DNA of 64,000 bases. Source: JBCCDY01 sp039030555. GTDB lineage: Bacteria > Bacteroidota > Bacteroidia > Cytophagales > Cyclobacteriaceae. The DNA lies in contig JBCCDY010000002.1 of assembly GCA_039030555.1 (NCBI GenBank), positions 327,625 to 391,624 on the forward strand, written 5' to 3'. This document shows, piece after piece, positions 25,261 to 34,415 of this stretch (position 1 is its first letter; each line of letters begins with the position of its first letter). A program made the translations under genes and the position numbers. The notes beneath the pieces were generated by a model. It saw only the letters and a program-made list of their open reading frames with translations. It had not been told where the DNA came from and searched no databases.

Positions 25261-28071
25261 ATGATCAACATTACTAAGTATCTAACCCTACTTTTAATTT
25301 TCATATCACAAATTGTTCAGGCACAGCCCGATAAATCATCACCAGATGAAATCCAGTCAGCCGTTGAAAACCGTGAGCAACTCAGGGAGAATTCAATCTT
25401 TAAAAATTATAAAGTCAGAAATATTGGCCCTGTGGTTCAAGGTGGTCGCATTGTTGATATTGCTGTGAATCCGGAGGATCAACACGAATATTATACTGCT
25501 TACGCTTCCGGAGGGCTCTATAAAACAACTAATAATGGAGTCACTTTTGAACCGATCTTCGATAACAATGGTATCCTTACGATAGGAGACATTGCTATGG
25601 CTCCTTCAAATCCCAGTATCTTATACCTTGGGACCGGGGAAAACAACAGTAGTCGTTCCAGTTATGCTGGCTCAGGTATCTACAAAAGTATTGATGGAGG
25701 CGAAAACTGGACCTTCGCAGGGTTGGATGGCGTACAGCATACTTCACGAATTTTAGTTCATCCCGATAACCCGGATGTTGTATGGCTGGCTTCCATCGGC
25801 AACCTTTATTCCAAAGATGAACATCGGGGAGTTTACAAATCGAATGATGGAGGTAGAAACTGGGAAAAGACACTTTATATTAGTGATAGCGTTGGGATCA
25901 TTGATCTTGTTTTACATCCTGAAAATCCCAACCAATTATTGGCATCGGCCTGGGAGCGTAGCAGAAGTGCGTGGAATTTCAAAGGTAATGGCCCTGGGTC
26001 TGCGATTTATAAATCAGAAGATGGTGGAAACACCTGGGTAAAGTCGATAAGTGGTTTTGCTACCGGAGAAAATGTTGGTCGGATTGGATTGGATATTTCA
26101 GAATCTGCCCCGAACGTAGTTTATGCCCTCCTGGATAATCAAACAGAAACCAAAGAGGAAAAGGAAAAGCCTAAGGATGGCAAGTTTCAGTTGGGTGATT
26201 TTGTGGAAATGAGTAAAGATGATTTCCTGAAGTTAGAAGATGAGAAACTCAGTGAATTTTTGAAAGGCAATTCCTATCCTGAAAAATATACCGTCGAGCG
26301 CGTAAAAGAAGACATTAGAAATGGAGTTTATAAGCCTAAAGCTTTAACCGAATATTTTGGGGATGCCAATCGTGCCCTGTTCGATACTAAAGTGACCGGA
26401 GCTGAGCTTTATCGTTCCGAAGATTTCGGAGGAAATTGGACTAAAGTCAATAGTTATAATCTGGATGGAGTTTTCTTTACTTATGGATATTACTTCGGAC
26501 AGGTTCGGGTTGATCCTAACGATGAAAATAAGCTTTACATCTTCGGTGTTCCATTGCTAAAATCTTCGGATGGAGGAAAAACGTTTGCCAGGATAGATAC
26601 CTTGGGTGATGTACATGTCGATCACCACGATCTGTGGATTAATCCTGAAAATTCGAACCATTTGGTTTTAGGAAATGATGGTGGGTTGTATACCAGTTAC
26701 GATGAGGGGGCAAACTGGCGACACATCAATAACACCTCCGTTGGCCAGTTTTATACCGTCAATGTCGATATGGAGAAACCTTACAACGTTTACGGTGGAT
26801 TGCAGGATAATGGTGTGTTAACGGGTTCTTCTAAATCAATCCCCAATCGAACGAAAAAATGGGAACGTGTATTTGGAGGAGATGGAATGTTTGTTTCAGC
26901 CGACCCCAAAAATAGTGACCTGGTGTATACAGGTTATCAGTTCGGAAATTATTATCGTATAGATCGTGATAGTGGAAAGCGTAAAAGGATTACCCCTCAA
27001 CATGATATTGGAGCAAAAAGATTACGATTTAACTGGAGAACGCCTGTCATCTTAAGCTCACACAATGCCGACATTGTCTACTTTGCTTCACAATATGTAC
27101 ATAGAAGTTTAGATATGGGGGATACCTGGGAAACCATTAGCCCTGATCTGACATATGATAAGCCGCAAGGTAATGTGCCTTATTCAACAATTGTTTCACT
27201 GGTAGAATCGAAACTGAAGTTTGGATATCTGTATGCCGGAACAGACGATGGTAGGGTATGGGTACTGAAAGGTGCCGGATCAGAATGGAAAGAGATTACC
27301 GAAGGCCTTCCGCAAGGTCAGTGGGTTTCTAGTATTCACCCATCCGTCCACGATGAAGCTACAGTTTATGTGTCTTTAACCGGCTACCGATTTGATGATT
27401 TTGGGACTTATATCTACAAAAGCGATGACTATGGGAAAACCTGGAAAGATATCAGTTCGAACGTCTCCCATGAGGCAGTTAATGTAATTCTTCAAGATCC
27501 TGTTGAACCTGAATTATTATATCTCGGAACAGATCATGGAACCTATATAAGTTTGAATGATGGAGAATCATGGGAAATGCTAAATGAGATTCCCAATGTT
27601 GCTTCCTATGACATGATCGTACATCCAAGGGAGAATGAACTGGTAGTCGGAACGCACGGTAGAAGCATTTACATTACAGATATTAAGCCTTTACAAAAGT
27701 TAGTGTCTGAAGGTTTGAATCAACCAATTACAGTTTTCGAAACTGTTAAGATCAAGCATGCGGATAATTGGGGAGAGAAACGATTTCCTTATTTAAAAGC
27801 AAACGAGCCAAAGTCATCTATACTCTACTATATACCGTCTAAATTGAGCCAAGTCTCTGTGGAGGTAAAAGATGAAAAGGGAAAAGTAATTAGAGAAGAG
27901 ACGACCTATCCGAAATCAAAAGGCTTCAACTACTATTCCTGGGACTTGAAAATGGAAGAGAAGAAAGGAAAGAAGAAGACAGGCAATCTCAATTATGTAG
28001 ATAAAGGCGAATATGAAATTATCCTGAAAACAGGAGCTGATTCGAGTTCAACTAAAGTTGTTGTAGATTGA
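25261..28071 (+). CDS. Secreted VPS10/sortilin-like multi-BNR-repeat beta-propeller protein
   Basis: 936 residues with a signal peptide (about 1-21, IVQA-Q). The body holds many BNR/Asp-box repeats of the form YKSxDGGxxW (SIDGGENW, SNDGGRNW, SEDGGNTW, SSDGGKTF, SYDEGANW, SDDYGKTW), which build one or two large beta-propellers as in sortilin/VPS10 and xyloglucanase-type proteins. An acidic/lysine-rich insert lies at about 295-370. The end (about 840-936) looks like a beta-sandwich without a clear secretion-sorting tail. No glycosidase catalytic pair can be identified, so binding or an unknown hydrolase role is possible. It appears monocistronic. Confidence 0.85.
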   Translation: MINITKYLTLLLIFISQIVQAQPDKSSPDEIQSAVENREQLRENSIFKNYKVRNIGPVVQGGRIVDIAVNPEDQHEYYTAYASGGLYKTTNNGVTFEPIFDNNGILTIGDIAMAPSNPSILYLGTGENNSSRSSYAGSGIYKSIDGGENWTFAGLDGVQHTSRILVHPDNPDVVWLASIGNLYSKDEHRGVYKSNDGGRNWEKTLYISDSVGIIDLVLHPENPNQLLASAWERSRSAWNFKGNGPGSAIYKSEDGGNTWVKSISGFATGENVGRIGLDISESAPNVVYALLDNQTETKEEKEKPKDGKFQLGDFVEMSKDDFLKLEDEKLSEFLKGNSYPEKYTVERVKEDIRNGVYKPKALTEYFGDANRALFDTKVTGAELYRSEDFGGNWTKVNSYNLDGVFFTYGYYFGQVRVDPNDENKLYIFGVPLLKSSDGGKTFARIDTLGDVHVDHHDLWINPENSNHLVLGNDGGLYTSYDEGANWRHINNTSVGQFYTVNVDMEKPYNVYGGLQDNGVLTGSSKSIPNRTKKWERVFGGDGMFVSADPKNSDLVYTGYQFGNYYRIDRDSGKRKRITPQHDIGAKRLRFNWRTPVILSSHNADIVYFASQYVHRSLDMGDTWETISPDLTYDKPQGNVPYSTIVSLVESKLKFGYLYAGTDDGRVWVLKGAGSEWKEITEGLPQGQWVSSIHPSVHDEATVYVSLTGYRFDDFGTYIYKSDDYGKTWKDISSNVSHEAVNVILQDPVEPELLYLGTDHGTYISLNDGESWEMLNEIPNVASYDMIVHPRENELVVGTHGRSIYITDIKPLQKLVSEGLNQPITVFETVKIKHADNWGEKRFPYLKANEPKSSILYYIPSKLSQVSVEVKDEKGKVIREETTYPKSKGFNYYSWDLKMEEKKGKKKTGNLNYVDKGEYEIILKTGADSSSTKVVVD

Positions 28072-28148
28072 TAACCCCTAGTTAGAACGTCATTATCCAA
28101 CTTGATCGGAGTCCGGTGGGTAATCTCAATAATAAATCGTAACAAAGT

Positions 28149-29210
28149 ATGATTATGAAAAATCTGATAATTATCCTTTCCATTAGTTTTGTTTTGACAA
28201 GCTGTTCTCAAAAGGAACAGCAATCAGAAAATGAGGTTGAAAGTAAAATTCCTGATAACTATCTGGACTACTCAGGTACAGACGTCGAGTTTACTGGTGG
28301 TGTAAAAATGATCCCTATCCAGACACCGAAAGGTGAATTCAACGTCTGGACGAAAAGAGTTGGGAATAACCCAAAAATTAAGGTTCTTCTGCTCCATGGA
28401 GGTCCAGGCATGACGCACGAACTCTACGAGTGCTTTGATAGCTATTTCCCAAAAGAAGGTATTGAATACTACTACTACGATCAACTTGGGTCACATTACA
28501 GTGATAAGCCTAGTGATACTTCACTTTGGGAAACCTCGCGCTTTGTCGAAGAAGTAGAGCAAGTCAGAAAAGCTTTGGGATTGAATAAGGACAATTTCTA
28601 CCTGGTCGGACAGTCCTGGGGAGGAATTCTTGCTTTGGAATATGCGCTCAAATACCAGGATAACCTAAAGGGCTTGGTGATTTCTAATATGGTTTCCAGT
28701 ATTCCCGAATACGAAAAGTATGCAGAAGAAGTACTTGGGCCTCAGCTTGACCCTGAGGTGCTTAAAGAGATAAAGGAGATAGAAGCCAACAAAGATTTTT
28801 CAAATCCACGTTACGAAGAGCTTCTGTTTAATAATTACTACACGAAGCATATTCTGAGAATGCCGGTTGAGAAATGGCCCGATCCCATTAAAAGATGCTT
28901 GAACCACGTAAACCCCGAAGTTTATGTGTACATGCAAGGACCAAGTGAATTTGGAGTTACGCCTGAAGCAACACTCAAGAACTGGGATAGAAGCAAAGAC
29001 TTACCGAAAATCACCGTACCAACTCTGACCATAGGAGCCCAGTTCGATACGATGGATCCTGAGCATATGAAATGGATGTCAACCCAGGTTCAGAACGGGA
29101 GATACCTACATTGTCCAAACGGAAGCCATCTTTCCCAATTTGATGATCAAAAGAATTTCTTCAATGGCTTGATTGCATTTATTAGAGATGTGGATGGAGA
29201 GAAGTTTTAA
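28149..29210 (+). CDS. Lipoprotein proline iminopeptidase-family alpha/beta hydrolase
   Basis: 353 residues (an ATG at 28155 is an alternative start). The lipobox is VLTSC (C at residue 19). The peptidase S33 signature HGGPGMTHE (about 79-87) is followed by YYYDQLGSHYSD, the nucleophile elbow GQSWGG (about 153-158), and a late acidic/His pair (IGAQFDTMDPE and CPNGSHLSQF). Family members release N-terminal proline from peptides. The lipid anchor places this one on a membrane facing the periplasm or outside. It stands alone, 77 bases after the VPS10 gene. Confidence 0.92.
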   Translation: MIMKNLIIILSISFVLTSCSQKEQQSENEVESKIPDNYLDYSGTDVEFTGGVKMIPIQTPKGEFNVWTKRVGNNPKIKVLLLHGGPGMTHELYECFDSYFPKEGIEYYYYDQLGSHYSDKPSDTSLWETSRFVEEVEQVRKALGLNKDNFYLVGQSWGGILALEYALKYQDNLKGLVISNMVSSIPEYEKYAEEVLGPQLDPEVLKEIKEIEANKDFSNPRYEELLFNNYYTKHILRMPVEKWPDPIKRCLNHVNPEVYVYMQGPSEFGVTPEATLKNWDRSKDLPKITVPTLTIGAQFDTMDPEHMKWMSTQVQNGRYLHCPNGSHLSQFDDQKNFFNGLIAFIRDVDGEKF

Positions 29211-29290
29211 TTGAACTAATCTAATTTTAGTGAGGGGTCCATGTAGCGGTCTTGGTCTATACTAGCAGACTTCTCAAAAAGACGCAACCA

Positions 29291-29989
29291 ATGCTGAAAT
29301 TTTTTCTGGTATTCTTAACGACTTTGTTTTTTCAATTTTCCAGAGCTCAGGAATTTACCTTGATTGATGAGCGTGATAACCAGACTTATGATGTCGAAAC
29401 CATCAACGGAGTTTCCTGGATGCTTCAAAACCTGAATCTGGAAACAAATCTTTCCCTGAAAGCAGACACTAGTCGAAGCGAAGCGTTGAAGAATCTCAAA
29501 GGCCAATTTTATCATATGGATGAATTGGAAGATATTTGTCCTGCCGGATGGCAGCTTCCAAAGGCAAGTGATTGGATTGATTATTTTATATACGTATCCA
29601 GGGGCAGAGAAGCATCAATACGATTCAAAGCGTTCCGGGAAAACATTGAAGTAAAGGGCTATGAAGGTGAGCTAGACGTTTTCGAACCGGGAAACCCTTT
29701 AAACCTTCAACCTACTGGTATTTATCAGGGTGATGAACATGTCTATAAAGGAGGTTACGCCAATTACTGGATCACCGATCTCCCAACTCAAAAGGATATT
29801 ATGTTTGAAGCTAAGGGCAGAAGCATGAGGGTGAAACATGTAAGAGTAATCTATGAAGGTAAAGCACACATCCATCTTGGCAATCCATGGACTCAGATCC
29901 ATTCACACGATCACCACTTAGAACACTCTAATGAAGATGAAATGAGGAGATTTATGGTACGCTGCGTGAAGTATGTAGAGAATCAGTAA
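29291..29989 (+). CDS. Secreted FISUMP-domain protein
   Basis: 232 residues from the ATG at 29291; the TTG at 29252 gives a poorer N-terminus. A signal peptide covers about 1-19 (QFSRA-Q). The FISUMP (Fibrobacter succinogenes major paralog) hallmarks are present: YDVETINGVSWMLQNLN near the start, CPAGWQLPKASDW in the middle and a C-terminal VRCVKY. The conserved cysteines of this fold are C91-like and C226-like. The role of these surface or secreted domains is unknown. Confidence 0.82.
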   Translation: MLKFFLVFLTTLFFQFSRAQEFTLIDERDNQTYDVETINGVSWMLQNLNLETNLSLKADTSRSEALKNLKGQFYHMDELEDICPAGWQLPKASDWIDYFIYVSRGREASIRFKAFRENIEVKGYEGELDVFEPGNPLNLQPTGIYQGDEHVYKGGYANYWITDLPTQKDIMFEAKGRSMRVKHVRVIYEGKAHIHLGNPWTQIHSHDHHLEHSNEDEMRRFMVRCVKYVENQ

Positions 29990-30107
29990 GTTAATATTTT
30001 TTATCTATAAGGATTACAAACAACTTGCATAAGTTTTAAAGACATTATGCATCAAAAAAAATTCTTGATACTGTAGGGTATTTAGAAGTTTAACCGTTAC
30101 CGAATTA

Positions 30108-30584
30108 ATGAAAGTAATCAAAGTTTGTTTTATGCTCACTTTTCTGTTTTCGTGGGATGTGCAAGCCCATGATTTTAAGCTCGGCTATTTTGAAGTAAAG
30201 TCGAGAGAAAAAATTACTTCTCTTTTTGTACGTTTTGACCGGGAAGATTTATTGAAAAGTATCTCAGTTTCATGTAAAGATTACAATAAGCTGAGAAATT
30301 GCTTTGAAGCATATTTAAATAAACACTTTTACCTCGTTTTTGATGGCGATCGCCCATCATTACGATACATTGAGCACCAGTTCACAGAAGATTTTATAGA
30401 ACTGACTTATGAAATAGAGATTGATTGCAGGGATGCCAGACGAATCGAGGTATTCAACAATTGTTTACTAGAGGCGAGTACAAGACAGCAAAACATTGTT
30501 GAATTTAACTTGCATGGTCAAAAAAGATCCTTTCGATTAAACAAAGACCGGATACAGACCACAGTAGAGTATAAAAAAGACTAA
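30108..30584 (+). CDS. Secreted protein, DUF6702-like
   Basis: 158 residues with a signal peptide ending around QA-HDF (about residue 20). The mature N-terminus HDFKLGYFEVKSREKITSL and the following FVRFDREDLLKSI resemble DUF6702, small Bacteroidota secreted proteins whose mature part begins near a histidine. Four cysteines (SVSCKDYNKLRNC, IDCRD, NNC) may form disulfides. Function unknown. It precedes the YHYH lipoprotein by 44 bases in the same direction. Confidence 0.5.
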   Translation: MKVIKVCFMLTFLFSWDVQAHDFKLGYFEVKSREKITSLFVRFDREDLLKSISVSCKDYNKLRNCFEAYLNKHFYLVFDGDRPSLRYIEHQFTEDFIELTYEIEIDCRDARRIEVFNNCLLEASTRQQNIVEFNLHGQKRSFRLNKDRIQTTVEYKKD

Positions 30585-30628
30585 CTGATTCAATTAAATA
30601 TTAAAACTAAGCAAACCTGATAAAAACA

Positions 30629-31945
30629 ATGAAAAACACATTTCAGTTTAGAATAACTCATAGTTTGCTTCCGATCTTTTTGGTATGCTTTCTAGTTTGG
30701 AGTTGTGGCGATGACGAATCGTCTGAGCCACCTAACAACAATCCTGTAGTAACCCAAAGGATTACTTCGGTTTCCCTGGTAGAAGGATTTAATATCGAAA
30801 CCATTAATCTTGCAGGAGTGTTCACCGATGATGATGGCGACGCCCTGAGTTTCACGGCTTCTTCAGGTAATGAAGCCGTAGTTACAGTGGCCGTGTCAGG
30901 TGTATCATTAACTATCAGTGAAGTTGGTACGGGTTCTTCCATCATAACTGTAACGGCTAATGATTCTAATGGAGGTTCTGTAAGCGATGAATTTACTGTA
31001 ACAGTTATGGCCTCCACTATCACTTGCACTAGCGATAACTCTACTAATTTTGACAATCGCCTTTGTACTGAATCACCTATGACAGGCAATATGTATTCAG
31101 AGAATATCAATGCTGGAATACGAGTCATTACTACTAATCGCGTGCCTGATCACGACTATGGAAATCAAATTCCACAGATGGTTACAGGTGGATTAATTTC
31201 TACTACCGAAACATTTGAACTGGATGCAGTTCCTTCTCTTGCGGCATCAACTACAGGCATTACTGTTGACGGGAGCCCTGCTTTCGATTTTGGCATTGGT
31301 ATTAATGGTGTTCCAATGGATCCGGCTCCGGCAGCACCTTTCATTTTTGTTAATCCTGAAACAGGTGAAGAAAACCTGGATTGGGTATTTGAACCTACCA
31401 ATAATAGAGATGCTGTTGGACTTGATTGTAATAATGCTCACTTACAACCTATTGGGGCGAATAGCACAGGGCTAATTCATTACCATGGTGACATGCAGGT
31501 ATTTGCTGATGATCTATTAGCTGGATTGGGAACAGGGAGTATTGTGCCTTCGGATCCAGTACAAATCGGGTGGGCAGCTGATGGGTTTCCTGTCCTGTAC
31601 CGGTTTGGACCAAATGCTGAGGGTAGTGCTTTGGTAGAACTACAACCAAGCTTTGGAATAAGAAGCGGAGAGCGGCCAGGTGATGGCGTTACAGCACCAT
31701 GTGGTCCGTTTAATGGAAAATTCACAGCAGACTACGAATTTGACCAAAGCCTGGGGGAACTCGATGAATGTAATGGGATCCAACGGGATGTGACATTAAC
31801 TACTCCTGCCGGGGGAGAAGAAACATTTTCATACTTCTATATGATTACTACCGAATTTCCAGTTATCGGTCGCTGTCTGTCTGGTACACCAGGTAACGAT
31901 TTTGCAAAAGGCATGGGTATGGGCGGTGGAGGTATGGGGGGATAA
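30629..31945 (+). CDS. YHYH-domain lipoprotein with N-terminal cadherin/Ig-like domain
   Basis: 438 residues. The lipobox is LVWSC (C at residue 26). Residues 35-130 form a dystroglycan/cadherin-like Ig repeat (GVFTDDDGDALSFTASSGN, NDSNGGSVSDEFTVTV). Residues 135-430 match the YHYH family: NAHLQPIG, the histidine motif GLIHYHGDMQ (the family norm is YHYHG, here I replaces the first Y), PVLYRFGP, and CNGIQRDVT. The tail is GMGMGGGGMGG. Five or more cysteines suggest disulfides; metal binding by the His motif is plausible but not shown. Confidence 0.85.
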   Translation: MKNTFQFRITHSLLPIFLVCFLVWSCGDDESSEPPNNNPVVTQRITSVSLVEGFNIETINLAGVFTDDDGDALSFTASSGNEAVVTVAVSGVSLTISEVGTGSSIITVTANDSNGGSVSDEFTVTVMASTITCTSDNSTNFDNRLCTESPMTGNMYSENINAGIRVITTNRVPDHDYGNQIPQMVTGGLISTTETFELDAVPSLAASTTGITVDGSPAFDFGIGINGVPMDPAPAAPFIFVNPETGEENLDWVFEPTNNRDAVGLDCNNAHLQPIGANSTGLIHYHGDMQVFADDLLAGLGTGSIVPSDPVQIGWAADGFPVLYRFGPNAEGSALVELQPSFGIRSGERPGDGVTAPCGPFNGKFTADYEFDQSLGELDECNGIQRDVTLTTPAGGEETFSYFYMITTEFPVIGRCLSGTPGNDFAKGMGMGGGGMGG

Positions 31946-32022
31946 AAAACACCGAATATGAAAAAGAGAAGGCTCATGAAAGTGGGCTTTTTTAATTTAG
32001 AAATGTGAGAATTAATATTATT

Positions 32023-32592
32023 TCAGGATTTCAGATGCTTTTGAATTTCCTCAAAAAACTCAAAAAAGTGATTCTCAAAATTTTCAAAATGCTCTTTGAG
32101 CTCCTGAACGCTTTCTCCCATTTGAATATCGAATTTAGTTCTTCTGGACATGCCCTGTAGTGCTCGTTCTAATCCTTCAACTTTTGAATAGTGAAAGAGC
32201 CAATCATCGTGCTTCATGAAGGGGAATACATGTTTGGCTTTACCGGGTAATTCAGGAAACTGCTTTTCAACGGAAGAGTAAACTGAAGTCGTGAAATCCT
32301 TTAGGGGCACTTGTGAATACTTGGAAAAATGGATAGCCAGGAAGTGATCGTAAAACATGTCTACAATTACTCCGGAGTAATGCCTGTATTTATCGACCAG
32401 TAGCAATCGACTTTCCCTGAAAACAGGATGGTTATCGGAATAGAAATCAATTTCTCGGTGAAGTCTAACGCCTTTTTGAATACCTTCTGGATACTTTTCA
32501 TGCTCTCTGCCTTTAATGAAATCTCCTAAGAAGTTTCCGGCCAGGATTGCTTCATTTTCACCGGACAGAAAAGCATGTGCTAAAAAATTCAT
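32023..32592 (-). CDS. ACP phosphodiesterase (AcpH) family protein
   Basis: 189 residues from the ATG at 32592; the longer frame from TTG at 32607 adds five residues before the family's MNFLAHAFLSG start. Typical AcpH/YajB segments: GNFLGDFIKG (about 19-28), GVRLHREIDFYSDNHP (about 42-57) and YRHYSGVIVDMFYDHFLA (about 70-87), supplying the His/Asp metal site of this HD-like fold. In E. coli AcpH removes the phosphopantetheine group from acyl carrier protein. Its start is only 30 bases from the divergent DUF4440 gene, so they share a promoter region. Confidence 0.85.
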   Translation of the reverse strand: MNFLAHAFLSGENEAILAGNFLGDFIKGREHEKYPEGIQKGVRLHREIDFYSDNHPVFRESRLLLVDKYRHYSGVIVDMFYDHFLAIHFSKYSQVPLKDFTTSVYSSVEKQFPELPGKAKHVFPFMKHDDWLFHYSKVEGLERALQGMSRRTKFDIQMGESVQELKEHFENFENHFFEFFEEIQKHLKS

Positions 32593-32621
32593 AAACTGTA
32601 AGATCAATAAAAATTATCCGA

Positions 32622-33059
32622 ATGAAAAAGTTCGTACTTCTAACTATTTCCTTATTGTTCTTTCTAAGAGCATATGCTCAAGAATCGAAAGAGGAAATCT
32701 TCCGTATTCTGGATGAGCAAAGTAGCTGCTGGAATAAAGGTGACTTCGATTGTTTTATGGAAGCCTACTGGAACTCGGAAGAATTGATGTTTATTGGAGT
32801 AAGTGGTATCACTTACGGATGGGAGAAGACATTCGATAACTATAAAAAGAACTATCCAAACAAGGAAGCTAGAGGTATACTTTCCTTCGATATTTTAAAA
32901 GCCCAGGAAGTAACTCCAGATGTTTATTTTGTGGTTGGAAAATGGGATTTAGAGCGAGTGAAAAAGGAAGGTTCAACCGGGACTTTTACACTCGTTTGGA
33001 AAAAGATAAGTGGTAATTGGAAAATTATCTCAGATCATTCGGCTGCTGATCTTCCTTGA
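32622..33059 (+). CDS. Secreted SnoaL/DUF4440 (NTF2-like) protein
   Basis: 145 residues with a signal peptide (about 1-20, RAYA-Q). The mature part is one NTF2-like fold: SSCWNKGDFDCFMEAYW at the start, WEKTFDNYKKNYP in the middle, and FTLVWKKISGNWKIISDHSA, the usual DUF4440 ending. Likely a ligand-binding or small enzymatic domain in the periplasm. The stop codon (33057-33059) abuts the stop of the convergent histidine kinase gene with no base between. Confidence 0.88.
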   Translation: MKKFVLLTISLLFFLRAYAQESKEEIFRILDEQSSCWNKGDFDCFMEAYWNSEELMFIGVSGITYGWEKTFDNYKKNYPNKEARGILSFDILKAQEVTPDVYFVVGKWDLERVKKEGSTGTFTLVWKKISGNWKIISDHSAADLP

Positions 33060-34415
33060 TTACTTCCTAAACCCAAGAACAAACTTAGTTTCCTTATCAG
33101 GAACGGATTCGACCGACAAAGAACCTCCATGTTGCTGCATGATCTGACGGCTTAAGGCTAGCCCAATACCTGAGCCTTGCTTTTTAGTGGTATAAAATGG
33201 TATGAAAATACGATCTAATGCTTCTTTAACAATTCCAGGGCCGTTGTCTGTAATAGATACAAACACACTTTCAGGAGATGGTGAACTGACTTGAACATTT
33301 ATTTCAGGGTTTTTCGTTAACTCAAGTGCTTCCCGAGCGTTTTTCAATAAGTTAATTAGAACCATTTCGATAAGATCCGGATCTAACTGTAATTCTAAAT
33401 TTTGATTTGGGAAACTCAATTCCGGCTTTATCCCAGCCTCCGACATATCTGCTGCTGTGAGGTGAACAACATGATCTATCATTTGCCTTAAATCCACCAC
33501 TTTAGGGTTAGGGGTTGGAAGGTTCGTATAATCACGGTAAGCATCTACGAATGTGACGAGCCCCCTAGTTCTATTTTGAATGGTTGATAGCCCATCTTGG
33601 ATGTCGACCAGGGATTCTTCAGGAAGGGCGTTAACTCCGTTGGAACGATCGATCTCTTCATTTAAAATATCGGATAGGGTAGAGGTTAAAGAAGCTATTG
33701 GAGTAACGGAATTCATGATCTCATGACGAAGAACCTTCGTAAGGTTTCTCCATGCCTGGATTTCGTTCTGCTCTAATTCACTTTTAATGTTTTGAAGTGA
33801 AATCAGTTTGAAGCTTTTACCTTGAAGTTTAATCAGTGTAGCATTTAATGAGTATTGAGCAGAATGGTCGCACTCAATTAATCGTTTTTCTCCGGGTTTG
33901 ATCTCGGATATGCCCTCATGAAGTTTCGGATTTATTTTTTTGATATCATCAACACTTCTCAACTGTGGAGTTTGGAGATAGCGTTTTGCAGCATTGTTCA
34001 CGATTCCAATCTGCCCTGTAGAATCATAAGATAGCAAGCCAGTGGTAACATGTTGTACCACCGTATTAAGGTATTGAAAGTGCTCTTCTTTCTCCTTTCG
34101 CGTTTTTCTAAATGCTTCTAAAACGGCGTTGAATGCTTCATTAAGATCACTGAAGCTTTTTCCGGATTTGCTGTCCCGGGCAAAATTTGAAGTAAAATCA
34201 GAATAGCGTATAGATTCCAGAAATCGGTTGAGTTTTCTATTCGTTCCTTCTACATAGTAAATAAGTTCCGAAAGTGACCCTACGATCAAAAGTCCTATAA
34301 TGATTGATCCAAACCAGTTTTCAGATTGATTTAAGTTTACAAAGAGAAGATAAATCAATCCACCGAGTATGATTGTACGAAATAAGATCCGCCAGCGAAA
34401 GTGTTTAAAGACCAT
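33060..34415 (-). CDS. Membrane sensor histidine kinase (NtrB-like partner of the NtrC-type regulator)
   Basis: 451 residues from the ATG at 34415, which overlaps the regulator stop by 11 bases; the ATG at 34487 would overlap by 83 and adds a non-conserved head. Two membrane segments (about 8-27 and 35-55) with almost no periplasmic loop are followed by a HAMP-like helix and a PAS domain (about 115-215). The HisKA box is KVLRHEIMNSVTPI (His about 230). The ATPase boxes are N (INLLKNAREA), G1 (ITDNGPGI) and G2 (GSGIGLALS). With so small a periplasmic part, it probably senses a membrane or cytoplasmic cue. Co-transcribed with and downstream of the regulator. Confidence 0.92.
   Translation of the reverse strand: MVFKHFRWRILFRTIILGGLIYLLFVNLNQSENWFGSIIIGLLIVGSLSELIYYVEGTNRKLNRFLESIRYSDFTSNFARDSKSGKSFSDLNEAFNAVLEAFRKTRKEKEEHFQYLNTVVQHVTTGLLSYDSTGQIGIVNNAAKRYLQTPQLRSVDDIKKINPKLHEGISEIKPGEKRLIECDHSAQYSLNATLIKLQGKSFKLISLQNIKSELEQNEIQAWRNLTKVLRHEIMNSVTPIASLTSTLSDILNEEIDRSNGVNALPEESLVDIQDGLSTIQNRTRGLVTFVDAYRDYTNLPTPNPKVVDLRQMIDHVVHLTAADMSEAGIKPELSFPNQNLELQLDPDLIEMVLINLLKNAREALELTKNPEINVQVSSPSPESVFVSITDNGPGIVKEALDRIFIPFYTTKKQGSGIGLALSRQIMQQHGGSLSVESVPDKETKFVLGFRK

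Noticed and set aside
31215..31475. 86-codon plus-strand ORF inside the YHYH gene
   Set aside because: Out-of-frame shadow of the YHYH domain, with an unlikely composition and no start context.
31946..32010. Terminator after the YHYH gene
   Set aside because: GGCTC and GGGC can pair only weakly with G-T pairs over a short loop. The T-run is present but the stem is not convincing.
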